A stretch of 64,000 nt of DNA, taken from the NCBI RefSeq assembly GCF_003129925.1, contig NZ_QFFN01000003.1, forward strand, positions 62,001-126,000, read 5' to 3'. Both the position numbers and the translations under genes were made by a program. Position 1 is the stretch's first letter. Each line of letters begins with the position of its first letter. The notes beneath the pieces are model-generated. The model had not been told where the DNA came from. It searched no databases and saw only the letters and a list, made by a program, of their open reading frames with translations. This DNA is from Bifidobacterium catulorum (GTDB lineage: Bacteria > Actinomycetota > Actinomycetes > Actinomycetales > Bifidobacteriaceae). Positions 28,532 to 36,681 of the stretch are shown here, piece by piece.

Positions 28532-29209
28532 ATGGAAAGCCTCGTCAGACTGTTCTCCGAATACGATATTCCCGCCGCGTTCCTCGTCAACATCGAATTG
28601 ACGCTGTGGTCGGCGTTGTTCTCGCTCATCCTCGGCGTCGTGCTCGTGATGATGCGCATCTCTCCCATCGGCTCCATGAGGGCGGTCGCCGGCGCCTACG
28701 TGGAGTTCTTCAAGAACATGCCGCTCACCATCATCATGGTGTTCATGGTGCTGGGGGCTTACGCGCAGCTCAAGCTCACGTTCTCCGACACGTTCGCCAC
28801 GAACTTCTTCTGGCTCGCCGTGACCGGATTGAGCCTGTACACCGCGGCGTTCGTGTGCGAGTCGCTGCGGTCCGGCATCAACACGGTCCCGCTCGGCCAG
28901 GCCGAGGCCGCTCGCGCCCTGGGACTGGGCTTCATGCAGTCCGCCACCGAGATCATCCTGCCGCAGGCGTTCCGCGGCTCCGTCGCCCCCTTGGGCAACA
29001 CATTCATCGCGCTGCTCAAGAACTCCACCGTCGCCGCTGCCGCATCGGTGGCCACGGAGACGTCGTCGCTCATGAGCCAGATGATCGAATATCATCCCGA
29101 TGTGATCGTTTCGATCTTCCTGATCTTCGCATTCGGCTATGTGATCCTCATCATCCCCATCGGCATGTTGACCACATACCTGTCCAACAAGCTCGCGGTA
29201 AGAAGGTGA
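28532..29209 (+). CDS. gluC: Glutamate ABC transporter permease
   Basis: A 225-aa inner-membrane permease of the HisM family. Hydrophobic segments are at about 20-45, 60-85, 90-110 and 190-215. The EAA loop that contacts the ATPase reads GQAEAARALGLGFMQSATEIILPQA in outline, near residues 125-150. The start codon is 1 bp after the gluB stop and follows GGGGGAG, so translation is coupled. Confidence 0.87.
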   Translation: MESLVRLFSEYDIPAAFLVNIELTLWSALFSLILGVVLVMMRISPIGSMRAVAGAYVEFFKNMPLTIIMVFMVLGAYAQLKLTFSDTFATNFFWLAVTGLSLYTAAFVCESLRSGINTVPLGQAEAARALGLGFMQSATEIILPQAFRGSVAPLGNTFIALLKNSTVAAAASVATETSSLMSQMIEYHPDVIVSIFLIFAFGYVILIIPIGMLTTYLSNKLAVRR

Positions 29210-29216
29210 TCCGGCA

Positions 29217-30428
29217 ATGAACAACACATCCTCATCGGTCCTGTTCGACCAGCCCGGCCCCAGGGGGCGGCGCCGCATCGCCGTCATCAACTGGGCCGCG
29301 GCGATCTGCTTCCTCGCCGTCCTCGCGCTCATCCTGATGCGTCTGCACAATCCCCCGGACGGCGAGAACCAGCTTGACTGGCAGCTGTGGAGACCTGCGC
29401 TCGAAAAGGAGGCGTGGACGGACTTCTATCTTCCCGGCCTGTGGATGACCGTCAAGGCGTCCGTTCTCGCAGTCGTCGGATCGGTCGCCTTCGGACTGCT
29501 CTTCGGTTTCGGCCGCCTGCTGCCCAACGTCGTCGTCCGGGGCGCGTCCGCGGTCGTCGTGGAATTCTGCCGTGCCGTGCCCGTACTGTTGCTCATGATC
29601 TTCTTCTGGCGATGGTTCGCCTTCGCCGGGATGCAGGAACCGTCGTACTGGGCGGTGGTCCTCGCCCTGGTGCTCTACAACGGTTCCGTGGTAGCCGAGC
29701 TCGTGCGCTCCGGCGTCGGCAACTTGCCCGGAGGGCAGCGCGAGGCGGCCCTGGCGTTGGGCCTGACCCGCACCGAATCACTGATGCAGATCGAGGTGCC
29801 GCAGGCCATCAACGCCATGCTCCCCGCGGCGGTCACCCAGCTGGTCGTCGTGCTCAAGGACACCGCCCTCGGGTCCATCATCATGTACACCGACCTGCTG
29901 CAGGAGTCCCGGCGTCTTGGCTCGATGTATTTCAACATCCTGCAGGCCCTTGTCGTGGCGGGCATCGTCTACTTCTTCGCATGCTGGCTGCTGTCCCGCC
30001 TCGCCGAATGGCTGCCCGAGCACATGCAGCAGCGCACCGCCGCGCCTGTCGACACCGAACCGGTGGCGCCCATCGCCGTCATGGACCCCTCCAACGTCAA
30101 TCAGATAGCCGTGGCCAAGGAGGTCGAGGAACTGCCGCTCGGCGGCACCCCGCGCAAGTACCATGCGCACCACCGTGGCACGAACGCATCGATCCACAAC
30201 TGGCGTCGAACCCGCTACGAGCAGGGGTACGACGAGACGCATCCCGACAACCGGGACGTCAAGGCCGATGGCGAACACGAAGGATCGCCGGCGACGAAGA
30301 CCGAAGCGCGGCACGAGTCGAGGAAGAGCTTCTCGGGAGACCATCATCGTTTCGGGGCGGCGTCTTTCAAGCGTGGCGACGGCATCGGCGGAGGACGTGA
30401 CGGCATCGGTGGAAAGCCGAAGATCTGA
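29217..30428 (+). CDS. gluD: Glutamate ABC transporter permease with long C-terminal tail
   Basis: A 403-aa second permease subunit. The membrane part covers about residues 20-265, with the EAA loop GGQREAALALGLTRTESLMQ near 180. The remaining 130 or so residues form a hydrophilic tail rich in His, Arg, Asp and Gly, ending in a Gly-rich GGGRDGIGGKPKI stretch. Such a tail is not part of the permease fold and is presumably cytoplasmic and disordered. It ends the gluABCD operon and is followed by a strong terminator. Confidence 0.85.
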   Translation: MNNTSSSVLFDQPGPRGRRRIAVINWAAAICFLAVLALILMRLHNPPDGENQLDWQLWRPALEKEAWTDFYLPGLWMTVKASVLAVVGSVAFGLLFGFGRLLPNVVVRGASAVVVEFCRAVPVLLLMIFFWRWFAFAGMQEPSYWAVVLALVLYNGSVVAELVRSGVGNLPGGQREAALALGLTRTESLMQIEVPQAINAMLPAAVTQLVVVLKDTALGSIIMYTDLLQESRRLGSMYFNILQALVVAGIVYFFACWLLSRLAEWLPEHMQQRTAAPVDTEPVAPIAVMDPSNVNQIAVAKEVEELPLGGTPRKYHAHHRGTNASIHNWRRTRYEQGYDETHPDNRDVKADGEHEGSPATKTEARHESRKSFSGDHHRFGAASFKRGDGIGGGRDGIGGKPKI

Positions 30429-30460
30429 CCGTTCCCGGCCGGCCGTGGCCCGCATTCACC

Positions 30461-30496
30461 GAGGCCTCCGCATGACCCTGCGGAGGCCTCTTCGTC
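30461..30496 (+). terminator. Intrinsic terminator after gluD
   Basis: Perfect 12-bp GC-rich arms (30461-30472 and 30479-30490) with a 6-nt loop and a TTCGTC tail, 32 bp past the gluD stop. Confidence 0.85.
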
Positions 30497-30579
30497 CCGG
30501 ACGGATATGCGGGGCGGAATCGGGCCCGTCGTACGCGACGCGTATGGACGGTCCGGGGCGCACGCGGTATCGTGAACGC

Positions 30580-31311
30580 ATGGATACGGACTCCCTCAAG
30601 GATGTACGGCGGCAGGCCGCCATGTTCTCCACGATCTCGGAACGATACGACCTGGTCAACGATCTGGCGTCGCTGGGGCAGGACCTTCTCTGGCGGCGAG
30701 CCGCGGTGCGGGCGATGAAGGCCTCCTATGACGGTTCCCTCGTCGGGCTGAGAATCCTGGACGTCGCATGTGGGACCGGATCGTCGTCCCGCGCGTTCGC
30801 GGATGAGGGGGCCCTCGTCACCGGATGCGATATCGCCGACGGCATGCTCGGCGTGGCCCGACGCCGGGAACGTCGCAGCCGTTCACATGGTGCCCGGCGG
30901 CCCATGATCCGCTACATCGCCGCGGATGCCATGCGTCTGCCGTTCGGTGATGCGGCATTCGACGCGGTGACGGTCTCCTACGGTCTGAGGAACATGCCCC
31001 GTCCAGGGACGGCGCTCGAACAGATGCGCCGCGTATGCCGTCCGGGAGGCCGTATCGTCGTGCTGGATTTCGATATGCCGTCCGATCCCTGCTGGCGTCT
31101 CATCTATACGCGGTACGCCACGGCGGTCCTTCCGGTTCTGGGAGGCGTTCTCGGGGGAGACCGCGACGCCTACCGGTATCTCAACGCGTCCATCGACTCG
31201 TGGCCCGGGCGGAGGGGCGTGGCCGGGATGCTGCGTGACGCCGGCTGGCGTGACGTTGCCGTGCGGCCGCTGTCAGGAGGCATCGCGTCGTTGTGTCGGG
31301 CCGTCGCATAG
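30580..31311 (+). CDS. MenG/UbiE-like class I SAM methyltransferase
   Basis: A 243-aa SAM-dependent methyltransferase closest to demethylmenaquinone methyltransferase. The N-terminus carries the family segment MFSTISERYDLVNDLASLGQDLLWRR. The SAM-binding motif I is ILDVACGTGSSSRAFA and the post-motif VSYGLRNMPRPG matches UbiE/MenG. No other quinone genes are in the window, and bifidobacteria are generally thought not to make menaquinone, so the true substrate is uncertain. The ATG at 30580 has no ribosome binding site but a TATCGT -10-like box ends 6 bp upstream. Confidence 0.75.
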   Translation: MDTDSLKDVRRQAAMFSTISERYDLVNDLASLGQDLLWRRAAVRAMKASYDGSLVGLRILDVACGTGSSSRAFADEGALVTGCDIADGMLGVARRRERRSRSHGARRPMIRYIAADAMRLPFGDAAFDAVTVSYGLRNMPRPGTALEQMRRVCRPGGRIVVLDFDMPSDPCWRLIYTRYATAVLPVLGGVLGGDRDAYRYLNASIDSWPGRRGVAGMLRDAGWRDVAVRPLSGGIASLCRAVA

Positions 31312-31380
31312 GAGCCAAGAATTCACCATGCCGTAGTCTCCAATCCGGTTACGCCATCGTCGTCGTCAACTTCGCGCCGG

Positions 31381-31386
31381 TATCCT
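31381..31386 (+). promoter_or_regulatory. -10 box of a probable leaderless nucleotidase transcript
   Basis: TATCCT ends 7 bp before the GTG start at 31394, with no ribosome binding site between. Confidence 0.4.
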
Positions 31387-31393
31387 TACGGCC

Positions 31394-33001
31394 GTGGGAT
31401 TCGAGAGCAATACCAAAAGAAGCACCCTGTTCTGGACGTTGAAGAGCGTTGCGGTCCTTGCGGCGATCTCGCTGCTCGCCGGCACGGCCGCCGCGCAGAC
31501 CACGAACGCCACCGAGGACGTCAGGAAGATCACCATCGCCGACATCACCGATTTCCACGGCCACATCGAAAACGGACGGTGGGTGGATGAACGATTCGAC
31601 AAGGCCAGGGAATACAATCCCGGCAATACGGTGCTCGTATCCACGGGAGATCTCGTAGGAGGCTCCCCATACGAGTCCTCGTCCCAACATGACGCCCCCA
31701 CCCTGGCCATGGCCCAGGCGTGGGGGCTCGGCATATCCGCCATGGGCAACCATGAACTGGACCGCGGCGTCGGTGATTTCAACGGTCGTGTGGCGGATCC
31801 CGCCAACCACATCGACTGGCTCGCCGCCAACGTGCGCAAGACGGGGCGGTTCTCCAATCTGCGTGATTACACGATGCGGGTGGCCAACGGCAAGCGTGTG
31901 GCGTTCGTAGGCGCCGTCACCGACGGTCTGGGTTCCGTTCTGTCCCGCGACGTGATGCAGAACGTCCAACTGGAGGAGAAGGCCGTCGCCTCCGTCAACC
32001 GGGTGGCCGACATGCTGTCCGACGGAGACGAGAGCAACGGGGAGGCCGATGCCGTCGTCGCACTCATCCACGAGGACGCCGATATCGTGGCCCATGATCC
32101 GGTCGGGCTCGACCGCAACGTCGACCTGATTTATACAGGCCACACCCATGCGGTCAAAACGGGCCGTCACACCCGATCGGGCGCCCCCATCATCGAAGCG
32201 GGAAGCTTCGGCGAGCAGATGGCCGTTCAGGATCTGGAGGTCAGGGGAAGCGGACCGGCCGCAAAGGTCATGGTACGGGACGCATTCGGCTCACCTGTCG
32301 TCGAACGGACAGGCACGGACCCCGACCCGGCCCGGGCCATCAACGCCGCACAGACCTCGGAAGCACCCCGTCAGCGCGTGGACTCCATCATCCGTCAGGC
32401 ATACGATTCCGCCCGTCGCAGGGGAAACGTCGTGGTCTCGTCCACCGACGACCCCTATTCCAGGACCACGCCCGGGGGACTCGACCGTCTGGGAGGCCTC
32501 ATCGCCGACGCCGCGCTTGACGGCGCCAGACGCACCACCATCGGGGCGAAGGCGGAAGTGGGCTTCGTCAACCCCGGCAGTCTGCGCACCCGGGCGCTCG
32601 ATCTCGACGGCGACGGATTCATCACCGTGCGTGAGACGAAGGATATGATGGCCCTGCAATTCGACAACGCGGTGACGACGCTCACCGGTTCCCGGCTGAA
32701 ACGCGTCATCGCACGGCAATGGCATCGCGGGGACGGAGTCTGGCGCAGCGGCCATCTCGGCATATCGTCGAACGTGCGGTATGACATGAGCTTCGATGAC
32801 GACGAACCACGCGTGGAACATCTCACCGTCGACGGACGCCCCGTCTCCGACGACGACCGGATCGTCGTGGCCGGCAACACGTTCCTGCTCACCGGGGGCG
32901 ACGGGTATACGGCGTTCCGTGAGGGTGTGGACTACGCCGACACCCATGTGCCGTATGCGCAGACGCTCATCGACTACCTGAAATCCCGCGGACAGGACTG
33001 A
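31394..33001 (+). CDS. Secreted 5'-nucleotidase/2',3'-cyclic phosphodiesterase family protein
   Basis: A 535-aa extracellular metallophosphatase of the UshA type, expected to strip phosphate from nucleotides outside the cell. A Sec signal peptide covers about residues 1-35, with likely cleavage after GTAAA. Metal-binding motifs are DITDFHGHIE, STGDLVGG, AMGNHELDRG and YTGHTHA. The C-terminal nucleotide-binding domain runs from about 330. It ends in SRGQD with no LPXTG signal or transmembrane anchor, so it is probably released. The GTG start is placed by the signal peptide and the -10 box. Confidence 0.82.
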   Translation: MGFESNTKRSTLFWTLKSVAVLAAISLLAGTAAAQTTNATEDVRKITIADITDFHGHIENGRWVDERFDKAREYNPGNTVLVSTGDLVGGSPYESSSQHDAPTLAMAQAWGLGISAMGNHELDRGVGDFNGRVADPANHIDWLAANVRKTGRFSNLRDYTMRVANGKRVAFVGAVTDGLGSVLSRDVMQNVQLEEKAVASVNRVADMLSDGDESNGEADAVVALIHEDADIVAHDPVGLDRNVDLIYTGHTHAVKTGRHTRSGAPIIEAGSFGEQMAVQDLEVRGSGPAAKVMVRDAFGSPVVERTGTDPDPARAINAAQTSEAPRQRVDSIIRQAYDSARRRGNVVVSSTDDPYSRTTPGGLDRLGGLIADAALDGARRTTIGAKAEVGFVNPGSLRTRALDLDGDGFITVRETKDMMALQFDNAVTTLTGSRLKRVIARQWHRGDGVWRSGHLGISSNVRYDMSFDDDEPRVEHLTVDGRPVSDDDRIVVAGNTFLLTGGDGYTAFREGVDYADTHVPYAQTLIDYLKSRGQD

Positions 33002-33046
33002 ACGGTACTAAAGTGGTCTCCACCATCTCGACGTGGAGGAGGCATC

Positions 33047-34045
33047 ATGGGCGACACGCGATACATCAACAGCGCGCTCAAGAGCGCATCAAGCAGCAGC
33101 CGGGGGCTTGACAAGGCCATCAAGCAGCGCAAATCGTTGCAGAAGCGGCTGCGGCTCGCATCAGAGACCTCGCAGCTGCTCAGTTCGGTCTGGAGCAAGC
33201 ACCCCTCCTCACGCCTGCGATTCGGGCAGGGGGTCATCGACCTCGCCGACGTCCGGGGAGGCTCCACCCCCGGATTCCACGCCACCGCCGAGGAAGGAGA
33301 ACGATTCATCCAGTTGAGCGCCACTGAGATCGCGCGATACCAGAACCTCCTGTACGCCAACGGCGCCAAGGGCGGGCGCCGCCGCCTGCTCATCGTCCTG
33401 CAGGGCATGGACGCCTCCGGGAAGGGAGGCATCGTCCGACACGTGTTTCGCCAGGTCAATCCCATGGGCGTACACTATCACGGCTTCGGCAGGCCCACGG
33501 ACGAGGAGGCCTCGCATGACTTCCTCTGGCGGATCCGCCGCGAACTGCCGCAGGACGGATGGATCTCCATCTTCGACCGGTCCCATTACGAGGACGTCGT
33601 CATGCCGAACGTGTACGGCACCATGGAGGAGAAGGCGTGGCGGCCTCGATACGACACGATACGGCGTTTCGAGAAGGGGCTGGTCGCAGACGGCTGCGCC
33701 ATCATCAAGATATTCCTCGTCGTCTCGCGTGCGGCGCAGCGCAGACAGTTCGTCGAACGGCTCGACGATCCGACGAAGCATTGGAAATTCGACGTGTCCG
33801 ACCTCGATGCGCGCGAACGCTGGGACGACTACATGGCCGCATGGCAGGAGACGTTCGAACAGACCTGCACCGACTATGCGCCGTGGTACGTCGTGCCCGC
33901 CGACAACCGCTGGTATTCCAGGGCCGTGGTATCGGAACTGCTGAGGGTGACGCTCAAAGCCATGGAGCTCAACTGGCCCGAAGCGGACTTCGACCTCGAC
34001 GAGGCCCGTCGACGGCTTTGCGATGACGCGAAACCCGGCCTGTGA
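33047..34045 (+). CDS. ppk2: Polyphosphate kinase 2 family protein
   Basis: A 332-aa polyphosphate:nucleotide phosphotransferase that moves phosphate between polyphosphate and nucleotides. Walker A is GMDASGKGG (about residue 125) and Walker B is FDRSHYEDV (about 180). The lid region RPRYDTIRRFEKGL and the C-terminal WKFDVSDLDARERWDDYMAAW follow the family pattern. GGAGG lies 8 bp before the start. The stop overlaps a possible GTG start of the next helicase gene, suggesting coupling. Confidence 0.87.
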   Translation: MGDTRYINSALKSASSSSRGLDKAIKQRKSLQKRLRLASETSQLLSSVWSKHPSSRLRFGQGVIDLADVRGGSTPGFHATAEEGERFIQLSATEIARYQNLLYANGAKGGRRRLLIVLQGMDASGKGGIVRHVFRQVNPMGVHYHGFGRPTDEEASHDFLWRIRRELPQDGWISIFDRSHYEDVVMPNVYGTMEEKAWRPRYDTIRRFEKGLVADGCAIIKIFLVVSRAAQRRQFVERLDDPTKHWKFDVSDLDARERWDDYMAAWQETFEQTCTDYAPWYVVPADNRWYSRAVVSELLRVTLKAMELNWPEADFDLDEARRRLCDDAKPGL

Positions 34046-36633
34046 CGACACCGACCGGCGTACACGATACACTGGAGCGCGTGGAACAAGGGACTTTGGA
34101 AGCGCTGATTCCGGGATACGGAGACGACGACCGCAATCTGGGCGCGGATGACATCTACGACCGTTTCTTCGACTGGGTCGCCTCTCGGGGCATCACCCCG
34201 TGGCCGCATCAGGAGGACGCCGTGCTCTCGCTGCTGGCCGGCGATCACGTGATACTGTCCACGCCCACCGGCTCGGGAAAGTCGCTGGTGGCGCTGGGCA
34301 TGCACTTCGCCGCGTTGTGCACCGGCCGGCGTTCCTATTACACCGCTCCCATCAAGGCCCTCGTATCCGAGAAGTTCTTCGATCTCGTGGCCACGCTCGG
34401 CCGCGAGAACGTCGGCATGATCACCGGCGACACCCACATCAACCCCGACGCGCCGGTGATTTGCTGCACCGCCGAGATCCTCGCCAATCAGGCCCTGCGC
34501 GAAGGCGCGCACGCAGACATCGGATGCGTCGCCATGGACGAATTCCACTACTACGGAGACCCCGAACGCGGCTGGGCGTGGCAGGTGCCGCTGCTCACCC
34601 TGCCCAGGACGCAGTTCCTGCTCATGAGCGCCACCCTCGGCGACGTCACCGGCATCGTACAGACGCTGGAACGCCACACCGATGGAGACGTGGCCATCGT
34701 CGACGATGCGAAAAGGCCCATCCCTTTGAGCTACGAATACGTGGACACCCAGCTTGCGACGACGGTCGAGCGCACGATGAGCCGGGAGGAGTCGCCCGTC
34801 TACATCGTGCACTTCTCCCAGGATGCGGCGCTGGAGACCGCCCAGGCCCTCTCCAGCGCCGGTGTCACCACCAAGGAGCAGCGCGACCGCATCAAGGACG
34901 CCATCGCCAGCACCAGGTTCACCACCGCGTTCGGCAAGATCCTGCAACGCCTGCTACGTACCGGAATCGGCGTGCACCATGCCGGAATGCTGCCACGCTA
35001 CCGCAGGCTCGTCGAACAGCTCGCCCAACAGGGCCTGCTGCCCATCATCTGCGGCACCGACACCCTCGGCGTCGGCATCAACGTGCCCATCCACACCGTC
35101 ATCCTCACCCAGCTCACCAAATTCGACGGCACGCGCATGCGCAGGCTCAAGGCCAGGGAATTCCATCAGATCGCCGGCCGCGCCGGCCGGTCCGGGTTCG
35201 ACACCGAAGGCCTCGTCATCGCCGAGGCCCCCGAATACGAGATCGAAAACGCGAGGGCGCTGGCCAAAGCCGGCAACGACCCGAAAAAACTCAGGAAGGT
35301 CAAGCGAAAGAAGCCCCAGGAGGGCTTCGTCACCTGGAACAGCGCCACCTTCGACAAACTCATCGACCAGCCGCCCGAAACGCTCATCCCGCACATGCGC
35401 ATCACCCACTCCATGGTGCTCGCGGAAGTGGAGCAGGGAGGGGACGCCCGCGCGCGCATCAACGATCTCATCGACGATTCCGCGCAGACGCCCAAGCAGA
35501 AGGAGAAGCTGCACGAACGCGCCGACGAGATCTTCCGGACCCTCACCGACACCCAGGTCATCGAATGCAGGACCGCCCCCGACGGCACCGACGAATACCT
35601 CACCACCGTCGACCTGCCCGACGACTTCGCACTCGACCAGCCCCTCAGCCCGTTCCTGCTGGCGGCGCTCGAACTGCTCGACCCCGAATCGGAGACCTAT
35701 GCGCTCGACGTGATCTCCATGGTCGAATCCACGCTCGAAGACCCCCGTCAGGTGCTGCGCGCCCAGGAGCGTCAGGCCCGAGACAAGGCGCTCGCCGACA
35801 TGAAGGCCGATGGGCTAGATTACGACGAACGCATGGACCGCCTGCAGGAGATCACCTATCCCAAGCCGCTGGAGGACATGCTCGACGCCGCGTTCACCCA
35901 ATACCGCCGGGACGTGCCATGGGCGAACGACTACTGGCTCAGCCCCAAATCCGTGCTGCGCGACATGGTCGAGACCGCATCCGACTTCACCGGGTACATC
36001 GCCCGCTACAACATCGCCCGGTCCGAGGGGACGCTGCTGCGGTATCTTTCCGACGCCTACCGCGTGCTTGAACGCACCGTGCCGGAGGAGAAGTATGACG
36101 ATCGGCTCGACGACATCGTCGCCTGGTTGCGCGTCGTCGTACGAGGCATAGACTCCAGTCTTGTGGACGAATGGGAGAACGCCGGCGTGCAGGGGTCCGA
36201 TGCGGCTGCGGCCGCCGCGCCGCCCGTTCGTCCCGACGAGGTGGTCCATGACCGGCGGGGTCTCACCGTGCTCGTGCGCAACGCGTTGTTCCACCGCATC
36301 GAGCTCATGGATCGCGAGGACACGCGGACCCTCGCCGCCCTCGACGAACAGTGGGGGATGGGCTTGCGCGACTGGGAGGACACGCTCGACGACTACTACG
36401 ACGAACACGACTATGTGAACGTGGACGCCGAGGCACACTCGTCCGAGTACTTCATGCTCGACACCTCCCGGGAACGCTCCGAACACCGGTGGGTGGTCCG
36501 CCAGATCATCGACGACTCGGACGGCGACCATGACTGGGCCATCACCGGCGTCGTCAACCTCGATGCCACGCAGAACAGCGCCGAGGTGACCTTCGACGAC
36601 TACCGTGTGGGGCCGGCCGACGGTCTCGGCTGA
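34042..36633 (+). CDS. Ski2-like DEAD/DEAH box helicase
   Basis: An 863-aa superfamily 2 helicase, probably acting on RNA. Walker A TPTGSGKS is near residue 75, motif II is DEFH (MDEFHYYGD) near 170, motif III SAT near 195, and motif VI HQIAGRAGRSG near 375. The C-terminal 400 residues resemble the DUF3516 region of actinobacterial members. The start may be GTG 34042, overlapping the ppk2 stop. Alternatively GTG 34081 is preceded by TACACT 7 bp upstream and would be leaderless. The first gives the fuller family N-terminus. Confidence 0.82.
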   Translation: MTTPTGVHDTLERVEQGTLEALIPGYGDDDRNLGADDIYDRFFDWVASRGITPWPHQEDAVLSLLAGDHVILSTPTGSGKSLVALGMHFAALCTGRRSYYTAPIKALVSEKFFDLVATLGRENVGMITGDTHINPDAPVICCTAEILANQALREGAHADIGCVAMDEFHYYGDPERGWAWQVPLLTLPRTQFLLMSATLGDVTGIVQTLERHTDGDVAIVDDAKRPIPLSYEYVDTQLATTVERTMSREESPVYIVHFSQDAALETAQALSSAGVTTKEQRDRIKDAIASTRFTTAFGKILQRLLRTGIGVHHAGMLPRYRRLVEQLAQQGLLPIICGTDTLGVGINVPIHTVILTQLTKFDGTRMRRLKAREFHQIAGRAGRSGFDTEGLVIAEAPEYEIENARALAKAGNDPKKLRKVKRKKPQEGFVTWNSATFDKLIDQPPETLIPHMRITHSMVLAEVEQGGDARARINDLIDDSAQTPKQKEKLHERADEIFRTLTDTQVIECRTAPDGTDEYLTTVDLPDDFALDQPLSPFLLAALELLDPESETYALDVISMVESTLEDPRQVLRAQERQARDKALADMKADGLDYDERMDRLQEITYPKPLEDMLDAAFTQYRRDVPWANDYWLSPKSVLRDMVETASDFTGYIARYNIARSEGTLLRYLSDAYRVLERTVPEEKYDDRLDDIVAWLRVVVRGIDSSLVDEWENAGVQGSDAAAAAAPPVRPDEVVHDRRGLTVLVRNALFHRIELMDREDTRTLAALDEQWGMGLRDWEDTLDDYYDEHDYVNVDAEAHSSEYFMLDTSRERSEHRWVVRQIIDDSDGDHDWAITGVVNLDATQNSAEVTFDDYRVGPADGLG

Positions 36634-36644
36634 TTCCGTGAATA

Positions 36645-36660
36645 TCGAACAGCTGTTCGA
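36645..36660. promoter_or_regulatory. LexA-type SOS box in the rarA promoter
   Basis: A perfect 16-bp palindrome, TCGAAC-AGCT-GTTCGA, lies 22 bp before the rarA start and overlaps the expected -35 region. It matches the Gram-positive/actinobacterial LexA operator form CGAAC-N4-GTTCG exactly. The inference is that LexA represses rarA and DNA damage induces it. Confidence 0.75.
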
Positions 36661-36669
36661 AGTCTGGGA

Positions 36670-36675
36670 TACACT
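36670..36675 (+). promoter_or_regulatory. -10 box of a probable leaderless rarA transcript
   Basis: TACACT ends 6 bp before the rarA ATG. CGAACA in the left half of the SOS box lies 18 bp upstream and may act as the -35. Confidence 0.5.
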
Positions 36676-36681
36676 GGCAAT

